64,000 nt of DNA from Apus apus (taxonomy: Eukaryota > Chordata > Aves > Apodiformes > Apodidae). Both the position numbers and the translations under genes were made by a program. Where the stretch lies: the NCBI RefSeq assembly GCF_020740795.1, contig NC_067284.1, positions 102,105,440-102,169,439 of the forward strand, read 5' to 3'. Within the stretch, counting starts at the first letter, position 1; each line of letters begins with the position of its first letter. The notes beneath the pieces were generated by a model. That model was given only the letters and a program-made list of their open reading frames with translations. It did no database searches and had not been told where the DNA came from. Below are positions 25,346 through 39,638 of this stretch, one piece after another.

Positions 25346-28300
25346 TCCTTGACCTGTGTCACAAAACAATTTATCCAACCAGAAATCCAGATAAGCTTTT
25401 GTATTGTGATTCTCTGTACAAATTGTGATTTGGAACAAAAGCTACACTACTTCAGTGCATCTGTATACAATTTATCTTAGTTGAAAAAAGTAATATTCAA
25501 AGTTTACCACCAGGGAATTAATTCTGGGACTGACTGGAGTTAGGTTCACAAGATACCTAACTGACTCCTTTGGTTTCTGAGTCCAACATTTAAGACGCCA
25601 TTTGAACGTTCAGCTCTTAAAACATCCCCTTCTTCCGCTTCTAAATTCAATAGGGTGCTGTTGAGTAGGTACACAGCCATCTAAATTGTGACCAACCATT
25701 ACTTGGTCCCAAAAAAATTTACAAAAAGGCTGTACTTCCATCTCCCTCTCAGGACCCCACATCAGTTAACAGCAGCACATAAAGAACAATTCTGGATGCT
25801 CCTCTACTTAACAGCTATGGAATTCCTCTCTGCTTCAGAATTAATTCAACTGACCATCATAATTTCCAAACTAAGAGATCACATCTCCACCCTTCTGGCT
25901 GGGGCTTTTCCATTTTGTAAAAATAAGTAAATATTTCTAAGTAGAAACTGGCAGGTCACATCTACCATCCCCATGGGTGAAGAAAGCCCATTATTGGGCT
26001 CACAGTGTTTGGGCTCTCACTTCAAGCATGTCACTGAGGGTGAGTGAAACAGGACAGTCACAGAGGGATGTATTTGAACAGCCCCGTTTACATCTAAGTT
26101 CCACGTCTAAAGAACTGGGAATGTGTCAGACTCTAATGGATTACTTAAGCATAGAGCTGCCTACAGAGAACCAATAGGAAATATCAAGCATGGGAATTCC
26201 AGTGGAATTCACACTATCCAAATATGACCCATAGTTTTTTCTGTACCATCTTAGAAGGCAAATGAACCCAAACTAGCTAGTACCTCCACAGAGAGCTGTA
26301 TTGCATACAGCAGCTCATGTCCCAAGACAGCACAATCAAATTAGTATAGAACATGAATCTAGTTAATAAGTCCTGCCCTTCAGCAGGCAAATATATCATA
26401 TTAGCTGTGTGACACTTTGGGTATAAGACATTAATAGGGTTATACTATCTGGGCATCTCTACATCACATCCCATTCTGAAACCTGCATGTGCTAACTCTT
26501 ATCTGGCCTTTTATTATTTTTATTATTATTGTTATTATTATTTTAATACCTCTGGCACTCCAGCAAGCATCATCCCAGTGTCCACAGAACAGTTTAAGAG
26601 CAAACACACTTTACTTTAAAATCTTACAGCCCATCTTTAGAAAGTTGTCTCAATTCAAATACACTTTATGATTGCAAATTCAAAGCTTGGAGCAAGGCCC
26701 ATCGGGTAATGAACCTCAGGGGCTATTAATCTGCAACCTACAATTTGTAAATGTGCAGGATACTGACTCAGTAGAAAAAATAATTTTAAACATCTGTGGT
26801 ATTCTTTCAATTCCAGATTAATTACACTGCTCAGATTGTAATGTTAGCCAGAAAATTCAAGTCTCTACACTGCTATGTTGAGAATGCTGTATTTTCCTTC
26901 GTGTTTATCAGTGCTCTGCTACAGGAGGAGGCTTCCTGCCCAACATTAGCTTATGTTGAGTTCTGTGTCCTACATTTATTCCATAGCTCACCTTACCTGT
27001 CTTTTCTTTCTTTATCTGAAGTCCTTCTGAAACTCTTTGTTACAGCATTAATTATTATTATTACTTTTAAAACAAAGACTGTGTACATACCCCCACATCA
27101 CTCCATCAAAATGGTGATATAAATGAAAATCTAAACAGGCTGTTTAATCCTTTTGAGAAGCTAATAATTATTTTCAATCAGTAAAGACTATTCTGCCATT
27201 TCAAAGAATGATTAATGAGAGCAAATGTGTTTGTAATTTATTAGCAGCAGCCTGGGAGGGGGTGGAGAGTGGAACAACTTAGGAATGGCAGCCATAGCAT
27301 CAACATCTGATGATGTGAACGCACTTCTGCTCCATATTATAAAGTCAAACACGAGACTGACTCTTTGTTGATTTATACCCTGCACAGTGATACCGAGTGC
27401 CTGGGTTTTATTCATGAATGGCTTTGCAGTTATTTTTTGTAGAAGTGCATGGAAAAAAGAAATCAAGTATGTACCTTTTCCACAACACTCACTCAGCCAT
27501 CACTATTCATCAATATATGCTTCTCTAAGAATAGAAGTATATCACAATAACACAGGAGGGAAAAGGCAAACAAGCAGAAGGAAAACAGAGGCTTGACTGG
27601 ATTGAGATATTAGGAGCATTAAACCCCTCTTTCACAATACCTAGGTAACATAACTTTATGGCCTGCACACAACATAGTGTCTGAGAACTTTGCAGATTTG
27701 AATATGTAATTTCAGCTCCACAACACCCTTGCAAGATGAGAATATGTCCATGTCACAAACAGGAATCCAAGGCACAACAGGGCTGAAAATTCCTTATATC
27801 ACATAATGTCCTTATCTGTTCACTTAGTTGCCTAAATAGTTCTAAAATTTGACAATGCTTCTGGAATTAGACTCTTAATGTTAGACTCCCCCCAAAGAGG
27901 ACTTTGAAAATTAAATGGGACCTTCTGTGCCTAGACAACCCACCTGACAGCAACCAGACTCAGCTGTCACTTTGTCTTGAAAGTGCCTTGCTTCTCCAGC
28001 ACAGAGCTTTCCCCAAGTCTACACTGCAATGAAATCTAGAAACTAGAAAGGCAATTCCTATGTCTGAATCACCTAAGCGTTGCAGTTCCCAGACAAATAC
28101 AATACATGCAGCATTTCCAAAGGTACAAAAGTCTAGCCTAAGTTATTGCACATACATTCTACTTGTTATAGGGGCAGCAGTGTCTGCAATAAGGGCAAAT
28201 ACAGAAAAGCCTCAAAATCCAAAACAATGCATGCAAAAAGACATCTGTAGGAATATTCAATTTGATACTCAATCATCCCTGAATAGATGGTGTATCCCTC

Positions 28301-28626
28301 CCAAACAACTGACAGGACCAAGCTGGTACAGGCTGAAGCCCCCATCACTCGCCTCTATTGCAAGAGGGTGTTTTTTTGAAAGGTGGGATCAGTAGCAGCA
28401 CCATCTGGCCCTTCTTTTGAAGTTGTGTCACTATGCAGAAAGAAAAGCAAAACTGAAAGAATCAGAGGGGAAAATTAAGCACAGCATCTCTTTTCTCCCT
28501 TCTTGTAGTCCCAGAATCTTGTTTTCTTACTTTGTTTTTTATTCTGTGTTAATGTAGAAGGACGAGGGGGAAACCGATCATGACACATTTTATAAATAAG
28601 CAATTATTCCTATCAATTTAGCACTT
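25346..28626. other. Non-coding AT-rich flank
   Basis: No gene was recognised. A TTA-rich microsatellite patch lies at about 26508-26546. At about 27690-27790 a segment (CTCCACAACACCCTTGCAAG, ATGTCACAAACAGGAA) weakly resembles another MIR fossil. Confidence 0.45.
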
Positions 28627-29136
28627 GAGGGACCCCATCTGGAGCATTGTGGTTCCGAGCTCGCCAGGACAAAACAGACATTTACAAACTAAGAAGTCAA
28701 ATCAAGTTGGTGGGGCACATGACACATTGTGAGAAGTTGAGGAAACCAGATTTGTTCAACCCAGAGAAAAAGCTAAAGGAGAGTCTAGTTTCTATTTTCA
28801 ACTTTCTAAAAGGAGTAGAGGAGCCAGAGAGAAGACAGAGGCAGCTTCTTCTTAGCATTGCACAGCAGGACAACAGGCAATCCTCAAAACTTACAGTATG
28901 GCAGATTCCAATTACACATGAGGGAAAAAAAAAAAAAAAACATAAGAAAGGTGGTCAAGCTGAAGAACAGGCTCACAGAGAGGACATGAAACTTCCATCC
29001 TTGGTAATATTCAAAGTATTCCTGGACAAGGCCCTCGCAAGCAATTTGTCCAAACATCAGCACTGCTTTGAGCAGGATGGGGGTTGACCAGATGGCCCCT
29101 AAAGATGCCCTTTAGCCTAGACCATTCTATGATTTC
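28627..29136 (+). mobile_element. CR1 LINE fragment, sense, diverged
   Basis: In order, the sequence follows the end of CR1: GGACCCCATCTGGAGCATTG, the AGGACAAAACAGACATTTAC region, GAGAAAGACAG-type sequence, GAGGACATGAAACTTCCATC, TTCCTGGACAAGG, GATGGCCCCTAAAGATGCCC and finally CCATTCTATGATTTC. The last is the conserved CR1 3' terminus (ATTCTATGATT). The 5' part of the element is missing, as is normal for CR1, and an A17 run has grown inside it at about 28924-28940. The reading frame is broken and the copy is inactive. Confidence 0.85.
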
Positions 29137-31018
29137 GCTCAGACCTTCTTGTAACATGATAATTAGGAAACTGCAACTTTGAACTGATGCAAGAGTATCA
29201 AGGATATGACACACATGCTGACTGCCAGTGGCCAATTCTACATCCACTTTTTGAGGAAGTAATGCCTTAGCTGGTGAACTGTGATTTCCAACTTGAACAA
29301 CAGTCCTGGAAAAATTAATGAAATATTAGAAAAGTTCTCTGAGCAATCAGAAAAAAATGAGAAAAAAACATTCCAAATAAATTCACCTTGCAAACCGAGC
29401 AGTTTCTGTACCTGGAAGACAAAATCCATGTAGGCACTGAATTTGGCAAGATTACAGGGATCATATTTTCCTAAGGATGAACTAGTCTTGTAGCATTTTG
29501 CCTGTATGTTATACACAGATATGCTTCCTTCATCAATGATCAACTGGCATGCATCGGTTCTTGTTCCACCTCATTCTTACTTAACCAATGTATTTACAGT
29601 GAACAACATAAGCAAGAACCTTTGGGGGGATTTTTGCATGGCACATTATGAGTCACATTTTTTGGCCATTCTTTTACATCGCAGGGTACTGGCCACAGCT
29701 GGAAACAGAACACAGTCCTTCTCAGATCAATGGTCTGCTCTGATATGACAAACTCTGTGTTTCGATTCTTTTCCCTTTGATGTTTCTCCTCTCAAGCCTC
29801 ATCTTGTTTTTATTCTATACATTGTATTTGGCTGAATTAGACTACAAAGTTTTGCAGAAGACATTGGTTTGAACAAGACTTCAAAAAATGGCTTAGGACA
29901 TCTGGATACCTCAAGTTGAGTGACACTTTAATATAACTGGATTTTTACAAAATGATGGACACCTGCTCTTTGAAAATCAGGCTCCTCTTAAGCTGTACAA
30001 AGATAAGGACCAAAGAAGTGATGCACCTGAAACTAATAGACACTTCTGAAAAATCCTGTGCCTTTACCATGATTGATAAGAGAACTGTGTGCATTTACTG
30101 CATTCTGTTAAGGAAGAACCGTGTGTCTGGCTCAAGGGTAACAGCACTGCTGGTTTCATATGCAACTACTTCTCATAGTGCACCACTATATAATCTATTC
30201 TGAATAAATGAGAAGAGTGCTAAATGTTTAATGAACAGTGTTTCCACCTGTCTCAAGATAATGAAAGAATGTAAAGCTGTTCTTAGAACTTTACAGAAAG
30301 CAGGAGTAATTAGACACTGTCGGCACCTATAACCTTGGGCTGATCATACCACATTTTGTGCAGAAAAGGGATTATTTTTTTAATGGATCTATTGTTTCTA
30401 AAGAAAATTATTCCTTGGTGTTATATTGCTCAGAGGAACCGTTCAAGGGAAAATTAAGGTTTATTCCACAGATTATTCTCTACTCCCACTATTCTCTAAG
30501 AATACAAGTGTCCTATGGGCAAGGAAAAACCAGTATGTGGGCTTACAGCCAGCTCCCACCTAAGAAAAAGCCTCTGCCACGAAAGAAACTGCCCAGATCT
30601 TGAATGTTTAATTATTATTTGAACTTCTCCATCTGGTAACATGAAGATCTGCAGTGTCTACCTCACGTCATTGCTGAGATGTTGTCAAGTGACTGATAAA
30701 CAATATTGAGGTAGAAGACTCATGCCCACCTCAGCAAAAGCAGAACATCCTTTAACAAGTCTCTTTTTCTACCTTATCATTCAAAACAACTTTTGTGCAT
30801 TATGGATGAAATGGTATCTCTTTGCTAATAGACAAAGTATGGCATCCAGCCATGACAGGACAATTGCATGGTTCTCTCATCAACACAAAATGGTGTCAAA
30901 TTTCTTTTGTCTGTATTTGAAATGCAATCTCCTCCCCCAATAACATACCTGTGAACAGTGATCATGTAACTCTCACCAGATAGGGACACTTGGAAAGTGC
31001 AAGTCACATTTATAAAAT
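29137..31018. other. Non-coding flank between two CR1 copies
   Basis: No gene or further recognisable element was seen. The open frames in this interval are under about 105 codons and show no domain. Confidence 0.5.
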
Positions 31019-31353
31019 CACAGAATCATAGAATGGTTAAGGTTGGAAGGGACCTTTAAAATCATCAGGTTTCAACCTCCCTGCTACGAGCAGGGACAAC
31101 TCCCACTCAACCAGGCTGCACAAGCCTCATCCAACCTGGCTTTGAACACCTCCAGGGAGGGGGCAGCCACAACCTCCCTAGACAACCTATTCCAGCACCT
31201 TCCTACCCTCACGGTGAAGAATTTCTTCTTGATGTCTAACCTAAATCTCCTCTCTTTCAGTTTAAAACCACTACAGTTTGTCCCATCACTGCCCTCTCTG
31301 ATGGAAAGCCCCTCCCCAGCTTTCCTGTAAGTCCCCTTCAGGTACTGGAAGGA
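31019..31353 (-). mobile_element. CR1 LINE 3' fragment, antisense
   Basis: It starts with CACAGAATCATAGAATGGTT, AAGGTTGGAAGGGACCT, which is the reverse complement of the CR1 3' terminus. It continues with CTCCCACTCAACCAGGCTGC, CCAACCTGGCTTTGAACACC, TCCAGGGAGGGGGCAGCCAC, CCTCACGGTGAAGAATTTCT and CCCTTCAGGTACTGGAAGG. It is one of the better preserved copies here. It is 5'-truncated and non-functional. Confidence 0.95.
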
Positions 31354-34146
31354 AAATGAAATTAAAATTATGTTATCAAAAAAGAAGAATTCACTATAAA
31401 AAGTGGAAGGTTAGCAAAAGAGAGGTGAGATGATGAAATGGAGACTGGTCTCAGTGAGTTATGTAGGGCATGTATAAGAAAAATCACTGGGACAAAATGT
31501 GTAAAGCTCATGACACTGCAAAATAATGTGATGTAGGAATACTGAAAACTGAACTAGCAGAGACATTGACAGAGGACATAAGAATATCTGAGGATCTGAA
31601 ATAGGATTTTACAAAGGCCAGCATTAAAATAAGTAGATAATGAATGTGTCCTAATATATGGTTTAAGAGTATCGGAGAATATCATATAAAGAAGGTGGTA
31701 TACCATCTGCCACCATCAGGCTGAAACAATAAAGATGCAAGTGAATCTAAATTAATACGAGCTTGGAATACTGTTGGTCCTAACTGGCTGAACATCTGAC
31801 AATATTCAATGATGATCAAGAAAACCAGTGAGCACAAACAAGAAACACATGCTATCATAAGGTATATATCAGGGTATTAAAGAATGTCTACTATTTTTGC
31901 CTTACTTATAAAAAACAATGAAACTGTAAAAACATGAGAAACATCAAGGCAACACAGGGGAGATAAATCTTTGGCTGTTGTCAATGGACATTAAAGTATT
32001 TTTTTTACTCTCTTTTTTTTTTTCATTACTACAGTTATAGAATGGTTACACACTGATAAAATTCCCTCATGTTTTAGCTGTCAGATTTTAAATATGGAAA
32101 TTCAAGATAGTCCTAGGGAGAAAAGTTAGGCATGTTTTGTTTGATTCAGAATAAAGTACTTTACACATCAATCAACTGTTTTAATAATTGAGGAATCAGA
32201 CAAACTATATACAAGTAATTTCTATATTCAGAAAATCTGCTTTTCCAGATACCTATTGTGATGGCTGCTGTGGGAAAATCTGAATTCCACATATATTTCA
32301 TAGGACAATTGAGTTTGACCTCATAATTCAGCACAACTTGTATTATACAGGATAACTGTGGCAACACCACCTAATGTAGACATATTACCTTGGTGAAAAA
32401 GCAGTCTTATTAGTACAGTTTACTTCCAGGGTTAACTGTCTAGCTCAGGGCAGAATTAGAAGTCCACACTGCACATTAAACGTGACTGCAAATACATCAG
32501 TTCAAAACTGATTTTGAACAGTCAATCCAAGATAAAACTGTGGAGTCTTCCACAAAGGCAAAAGTGATAGGCAGGTTTATAAATAAAACAAAGACATATT
32601 GTTTTACAAAAATATACAGTGCCAACTTGAAGGGAGAGATGGAATCAAACTGCTGCACAAAGAGACTAACGATGTACACTGCTGTCTTCCTAAAGCTTTT
32701 GTCAAACTATATTTTTCTTAAGCTTTAGACAAGGCACATTACGTTTAACACACACTAAACAGACTGTCTCAAAACCTCGTGGGGAGCTCTACCCAGGTAG
32801 TATGGGTTAAAGTTGGTTGCATTGCTAACACCACACCTTTAAGTCTTTGTCTAGACAGAGCATTAGAATAGATAAATTGTTTGTAAGAAGTAAGTATTCA
32901 GAATTAGATAACAAACTGTTCCAATAGGTGTAAACAAAAAGTCAATGTGCTGACAATGGATTGCAGAAGACAGAATTAACAAGTTGGGTTCCTTGGGGAT
33001 GCCTTTCTAGCTCTCTGTTGTTTATTAATGACCTTGAGAGGTGTTGTCAGAATGTGGCTAAAAATATGTGGTAACTGGAAATATCACAAATGCTTCATTT
33101 ACTTAGAGAATGTGTCACACTAAAAAGTAGCATTCAAGCACCTGCATTGACAAAGGTAAAGCCATCACCAATGCAGTAGGAGGACTTCTGGCAGTGAACC
33201 ATTAGCCTCTATTAATCTGAGCTGTTTTGCACATTCTTCTCCAGTGCTCAGTGGGAATGCACAGCCAATTTACCTAAGTATCTGTGGGAAAAGATAAGGA
33301 GAATGTGAAAAGCACTAGAAGAACAGAGGCACTTGAGTGTAGCTGACCTGCAGGGAAGTTGCATTTATAGATTTGATCTTCAGCCATTCTCACCAGACAC
33401 CTGTCAATGTACCAAAGGGGATGGATTCCTAAATTAGGTTAACTAACCTCGCTTTGCCAATCCAAGCTTGCAGTCAAGGCAGGTTTGAATGTTTTCTTTC
33501 CTGCTAGCTTTAGTGAGCAGAGATGTTCAGTGAAAAGTCGTTCTATGGTAGTAACCATACTCTGGCAATATGAAATCAACTAGTGCCCAATTTGCATACA
33601 ATCAGTTTATCCATACAAAAGTACACAGAGGTTTTCAATTGTGAACTCCATCAGCTAGCTGCTCAAATTTCTAAATGTGTAATTTTTCCATTAAGGCAAC
33701 ATCTAAATTCTGCTGATCATATCTCAGGCACATAATTAAACTAGGCACCAGGAAGATATTTTCTCTGCACAAGGGTCCTGTGCTAACAGTACAGAGAACG
33801 CTAAACTGTTATTTGTCCATGTCCTTTGATCCCAGAATTGCAATCTTCCTTTTATTACAACTTTTGGGGTTGAGTACTAAATCTCCTGGATTTTTCCATG
33901 TTTCTGTATAACTGATCATTTGGGTCCAGAGTAGTTTAACCTCTCCAAAACACACTATCACATATTCTCCAGGCTTTCGAACTGTGTGTTTTGTAATGTA
34001 CCAGAGTGGTGTTGCTGAAGCAATGGCAGATAAAAGGTTGGGCACTTGTTATTTCAGGGTCCTTATGTCCAGCTGAAACAACAAATGAAAAGAGAGATAA
34101 ATGAATAGTGGAAGCTGATAGCCAGGTTCACAAATTTTGCCCCTGG
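31354..34146. other. Non-coding AT-rich flank
   Basis: No gene was recognised. Around 32990-33060 a short stretch (TTTATTAATGACCTTGAGAG) resembles the 'F-I-N-D-L' region of CR1 reverse transcriptase, but it is too short and decayed to call. Confidence 0.45.
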
Positions 34147-34150
34147 AAAA

Positions 34151-34185
<35 letters not shown>

Positions 34186-34187
34186 AT
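34147..34187. repeat. TAAA microsatellite
   Basis: About nine perfect TAAA units follow four A bases. Confidence 0.95.
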
Positions 34188-37100
34188 TTTAAAAATCTAC
34201 ATATACACCAATTACAGATGAACGGATAAGTGCACAGGTACTTTTCTCACCGGGCAGAAATTGCCCATAAGATTCTCTGTGGTTATAAGAGGGGCAGGAA
34301 GCTCCAGAAGACTCTTAAAATACAAAGGGAATTTCCCCATAATAATCCACCCTTGGTATCTAGCTTATTAATTGCAGCATGTTTTATTTGACTTTACCTC
34401 CCTCTGCTTCTAAAAATAGGACTGTCAAAAGGCATCGCTGTATCAGATGGTTCCTCTCTGCAAGTTAATCTATTATACAAGAAAAGAACTTTACAAATGG
34501 CTACATTAAAGACATTTAATGAAGTCAAAGCAGCTGTTTTAAAACATATTCAAACAAAATCTAGTCAATGAGATTTGGCCTCTGAATTTCACGTTGTACT
34601 ATTAGGTATGTAGAAATTGAGCTTTTCAAGGGAATGAATCCTTTAAATTAAGTGAAAAGTCAGGCTATTTGAGCACCTCATTATACTCTGTATTGAAGAT
34701 CTTTCTCATCCATATTATCTTATTAAGGATTGCAGTGATACTCACAACTGTATTCACTGGTGTAATAAAAGGATACACACAGCACTCAAACCAGTGCTTT
34801 TGATACTTCTGTCCTTATTCAAGCTGAATTCCCATTTATCTCAACAGAAATTTCGTTACAGGATACAGAATTAAGCCATGTGTTTTTACCCCAACAATAT
34901 ATTACATTCTGTAAAAATGTAATTTTCTGGGCCTTACAAAATATCAAAGCTTCAGATCACTATTAATTACTTATGCATGCATATTATTCCTCCTTTCTGC
35001 TGACAGATCTTTGAAGCAGAATGGGTGCGTTTCCTTCAGGCTATTCTGCCTTAAAAGGGTCAACTTGAAAACCACAATTTTGTTACGCCTATCAAATGTG
35101 GTATCCACAACAGCAAAAACTAACACTTAAGGCTACGGCAACTGAAAGAAACAACAGAGAAATATAAATCTGTATCTCTGACATTCTATTATGTACCCAT
35201 CCTAAAGAAGCTGGTATAGGCATGTTCAGCATGTTCAAGCTCTCATTTCTCCCTTGCTGAACAATCTCATGTATTTCATTAGGGAATTAAAAACGTTCAT
35301 TTTTTTTTTTTAATAATTCAGAGTGTATTAGTTAAGTGCACTTCACCAGAAGTGCATATTTCTAACCAGGAAGTTTTAAGAAGGGTCCCTTTCAGTAGTT
35401 CAGAATAAAAAAGCATTAAGTCAGGTGGCCCTGGGTAGATTTTACACTGGAGTTTTAGTGATGAAATGCAGGCACACATATTCCACTCCCAGCCACAGAA
35501 TGGATGCCCATTGCACCTAATAGAAAATGTAATGCTTAGGAAATCATGGCTTTCATGTAAGAGCACAATCCTGCTGTAATTAAAGTAAATTTGAAATCTG
35601 ATCTTAGTATCAGTGGGAGTAAGTGAAAACATTTTTTTTCAGGAATTGGTTTAATTCATTGCGCTTCAGCCAGCAATTCTGATTCCAGTCTATCACAAAC
35701 TGCAACAATAACTTTGTTAAACCCAGAAAATCAAATTAACAATGGCAAAAACACATATTTGTTTGTGTTGCAGAAGAAATCAATAATCCCTGGAATATAT
35801 ATTCAAAAGTACCATTGTCATGATGCATAGAAAATAAGCAGATGGATATATATATATAATGAGCACTTTTTAAACTCTAAGGTATTATATCAATTCATAT
35901 GCTTTTGTTTCATTGAGCTCTATGATCCCTTTCTATTGTGTTGTGCTTCTTCCCTCCTCCCCCATTTCCTTTTCCTCTGACTCCCACCTTATTCTCTCAC
36001 ATCATGACATTCCCCTCATCATGCTCCCTCTGTTCCCCCTGTCCTGCCTCTCATGAGTTGAGATCAGCAGTGCCAGCCCAATACACCAAACAGTGCATCT
36101 CATCTTTCAGCATGGCCTCCACAGCCTTTTATTCACTCCTGATTTGCTTCCATACACTACAAAGAAGTGTGTGGGTCCAAAGACCAATTTGGTTGCCTGC
36201 ACACTAAACTGGAGAATGGAAACAACCTTCCATGTGACTTCTTGGCAGAGGGAGTTACTCACCACCCTAGGGTGCCTTAGTTTCAGCAAAATGGCCGAGT
36301 GGATTGCACATACCACTGGGAGCCCAAAAAAACCTGAGTGCCAGTAACAGCTTTAACTAATGATTCTTTCAATGGATCCTGACAATTCATTAATCCTCTT
36401 TGTTGGAGATTATCTGCAAAGATTGGTATAACGCTTTGCTCACCTTCCTCATGGGATTTTGCAAGAAACAGTCCAACATCCAAACTTTATTCTCTGTTAC
36501 ATATGCTGTATGCTATACATACTTGAGTTTCTTTTATTTCAATGGGAATTACTCTTTTCCAACTGAAGGCAGAACTCAGCCCTTCTACAGGCGAGATAAT
36601 GTTGCTCTCTGAAAATGTAAACCTCAAGTTTTACTATAGTTTTATTAAGAGACATATGCAAAATCAGAAGTTGAACAGAAGGCTGTTACTCCCATTAAGA
36701 AGAGATATGACAGGAAAAAGCAAACAAGGAAAATGAAGAATGGTGTTCCCTTTAAATTAGAACAAATTTGTATCCCAGAATAGAAGACAGAAGAAGATGC
36801 CTGCTTTCAAGGGAAAGTATGTTAAGTGCTGAAGACATTGACTAAATAGTTCAAGAACACTTCATGCTTACTTAATGACTGATTACTCAGTAATGTTCCC
36901 AAGGTCAGCAAAACCTTGGGTATCTGTCCTTTGAATGCCAGTTCCATGAGTTAAAGTGACCAAAAGTGCAGTAACTTTCAATTGCAGACATTTTTAAAGG
37001 CTGTGTCCCTTTATGATATTGTTTATTTATTTAAGCATAGTCAAAATATCTGTACTCCATCCATTTACAGCTAAGTCCTACTAAACAGCACTTATATGTC

Positions 37101-38000
37101 CAAACACTTAGACCTTCCTACTTAAACTTTCTGAAAAATTAAAAACCAAAAGCCTTCCAAGAAACATGTCTTCAATCCTCTCACTTCTCCTCCCCAGAGA
37201 AGATGTAGTAGAAGACACAGCCCGACCTAAAGGTCAACAGGTTCATGCTCTGGCAATAAACGGAGGAAGCAAATTCCATGGTAATAGATTCCTGACTCAT
37301 ATGTGCCCTGTATCCAACCCTTCTGCTGACTGTTTGCCCAAACTTCGCAGATCTCTCCAATTCTGTTTTATCACAGATGCAGAGGGGATGTTCTCTTTGT
37401 TAACTAGGAAAAAAATACTTATGGCTTTGGGATTTAAAGCTAACTCTTTATCTGGCAACTCTAAACGTATCAAGAGGCAGCACAGATCAGAGGAGCGTAG
37501 GACTCTTGTGTAGGGGACACAAGAGCACATGTATGTTCTGCTGCAGCCAGAGCTTTAGATGGCCTTCAAGGCATGGCACCATGAAGAACATTTTGCCATT
37601 AGCTAATGAGGTTTTAAATGCATAAATCTACTCAAAGGGAAGGTTACAAATGTCAAGCCACTATTTTTTCAGCTTTTTTGACATCTAGGATCATCGTAAG
37701 AAGGGATCTTTTGAAAAAGCTGTGTACACCCTCTCAGCTGACTTGAATTTTAAATGCTTCAGTAAAATATAACAAGAAAATATAACAAGAAAAAAACCTG
37801 TTCATACCAAAAATGCTATTCCTAGAATTACATTTGAGTGCCATGACATTACAATATAAATTATATCCTCACAAGAGTATTAGAAAAATGGGTAATTAAA
37901 AATGCCAATTTATACATACACATTTTTATTGCTAAAATTAAGTGCTTATTATAGAAACCAATTATTAAGCTATACCACACTTTAGATTTTATGAACTATA
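34188..38000. other. Non-coding AT-rich flank
   Basis: No gene was recognised. A short TA run lies at about 35848-35858, and a 13-base tandem duplication (AATATAACAAGAA) at about 37767-37793. The open frame at 37166-37513 has no domain. Confidence 0.5.
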
Positions 38001-38062
38001 GAAATTACTTGGGTGCCTAACTCCACCTTTAGGTACCTCAGGTTAACATTTCAGCATTTCCG
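38001..38062. repeat. MITE-like fragment
   Basis: TTGGGTGCCTAACTCCACCT, TTAGGTACCTCAGGTTAAC match the 'GGGCGCCTAACTCC ... TTAGGTGCCT' arm pattern of the same sauropsid MITE-like family suspected at 8565-8712. The fragment is short and its family is from memory. Confidence 0.3.
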
Positions 38063-39638
38063 CAACCCACAGATCTTTTTCAACTGCTGCTTAAATTTGA
38101 AGGCAGAGCAGGAGATTAACAGGTAGGCACATGACAGGCTGTGAAACTTCTTCCAGCCCTACCTCATGCCTAATCCCTGCTGGAAATCTCACATTCAATA
38201 TTTGGGGAGAGGTAAGGAGTGGCAGGGTCAGGGCACACATCTGTCAGAATTAGGGCACATGCACATGTACCGGGAAATAAATTCTGAAGTCTCTTCTCTG
38301 CCTGATTCCTTGAATGAACTTGAACCCATTCTACTGTTTCTCTGGGAAGTGGCCAAATGTTCAAAGCCATTCGGTGTTCTGAAAAAATCTGACTCAATCT
38401 GCCCTGCTATAGTTGCTCCAATGTATAAATATTTGTACATTTCTTGGAACACACACACGTGTCTGGGTCTTCCATATGACCAGTTGAACCAGCAGGTTAG
38501 TCTCACAGGCTCCCTTTCCCACAGAAGTAGAACAGCCTCAATAGTAGATACTTGCCTAAATATAGGCTATGGCCTCAGGTATTGGAAATCTGTGCTCATA
38601 TGTGGGCTCCAAATCAGTGAAAATACAAACATGGTCTGAATACTGGCCTGTTATTTTGCATCCACCCTCAAAACAGAATAAAACAAAACAAAATTAAATT
38701 AAACAAAATTCTGTATCCTAACCTGTGAAATGCTGGCTTTCAAAGGGTTTCATACTGCTTCATGAGAAACAATATGCCAAAGTGAACTCCACAGTAAATA
38801 CTCTCAGTAGAAAAAGCACATCAACCCAGCAGTGTGGAACCAGGGTACACCAACCCAACAAGGCACTGAGCCAGGGCAGTGACTTCTTGGTCTGAGCACC
38901 AAAAGCAGGGAGAAGAAGAGGACAAAGAAGTATTAGTCACAGCCAGAGCAAGCTAAGCGTGGGCAATTTGCTCCTCACAAAATTGTACAGAAAAGAGCCT
39001 GCATAAAAATGTGACAGAATCCAGCTCAGGTATAGATAAATATTCCTGGAGCATATCAACTCGCCTTCAGAATAATCTTGCTTCCTATCAGCCCCAACTC
39101 AGGGAACTCCCATGATGATAACAGGAAGAGGTTATCCTGTGGTACACTGAATCATCCAAGTATTTACAGCTGCCCACACAAGAAGCACTTGTCAGTGCCC
39201 TTACATTAGCAATAATTTGGTTGCAACAAGAAAATTTAACCCAAGCTTGTCCTGAACAAAACAAGCCATTCACGGACAAAGGGTTAGGTTCCACGTGCTT
39301 ATTCTTTCCTAAGTAAAAGGAATAAATGCACTTCTTCACAGCTTTGGCCAGCACAGCTCTGCTTCCAAGTGTCTAATAATGCATACAAAGCCTAAAGCTG
39401 CACATACCAGGCAGCAACAGTGAGATGCTTGTTGTGGTGATCCCCACTGCAGTCCATGGGACCGGGTATTGTTGACAACGTGTGTACCTGGCAATGAAAA
39501 ATTAAATTGTTCTCAAATGTCTATTTGTTCCCTGCCAAGAGTGTTATTATCCACATGGAAATGACAGGCAATTACTCATCTGCTCTGAGGTTTCTCTTGT
39601 GCAGAGCACCGTTCTGTGACCACCCTCACATTAAATTT
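38063..39638. other. Non-coding flank
   Basis: No gene was recognised. A 157-codon open frame at 38166-38639 has no domain that I know and no splice context. An A/C-rich low-complexity patch lies at about 38675-38712. Confidence 0.45.

Noticed and set aside
32990..33060. Possible CR1 reverse-transcriptase word (TTTATTAATGACCTTGAGAG)
   Set aside because: A single short match in decayed surroundings is not enough to call an element.
38166..38639. 157-codon frame starting with ATG
   Set aside because: No recognisable domain, and antisense frames of similar quality overlap it; treated as chance, although a protein search would settle it.
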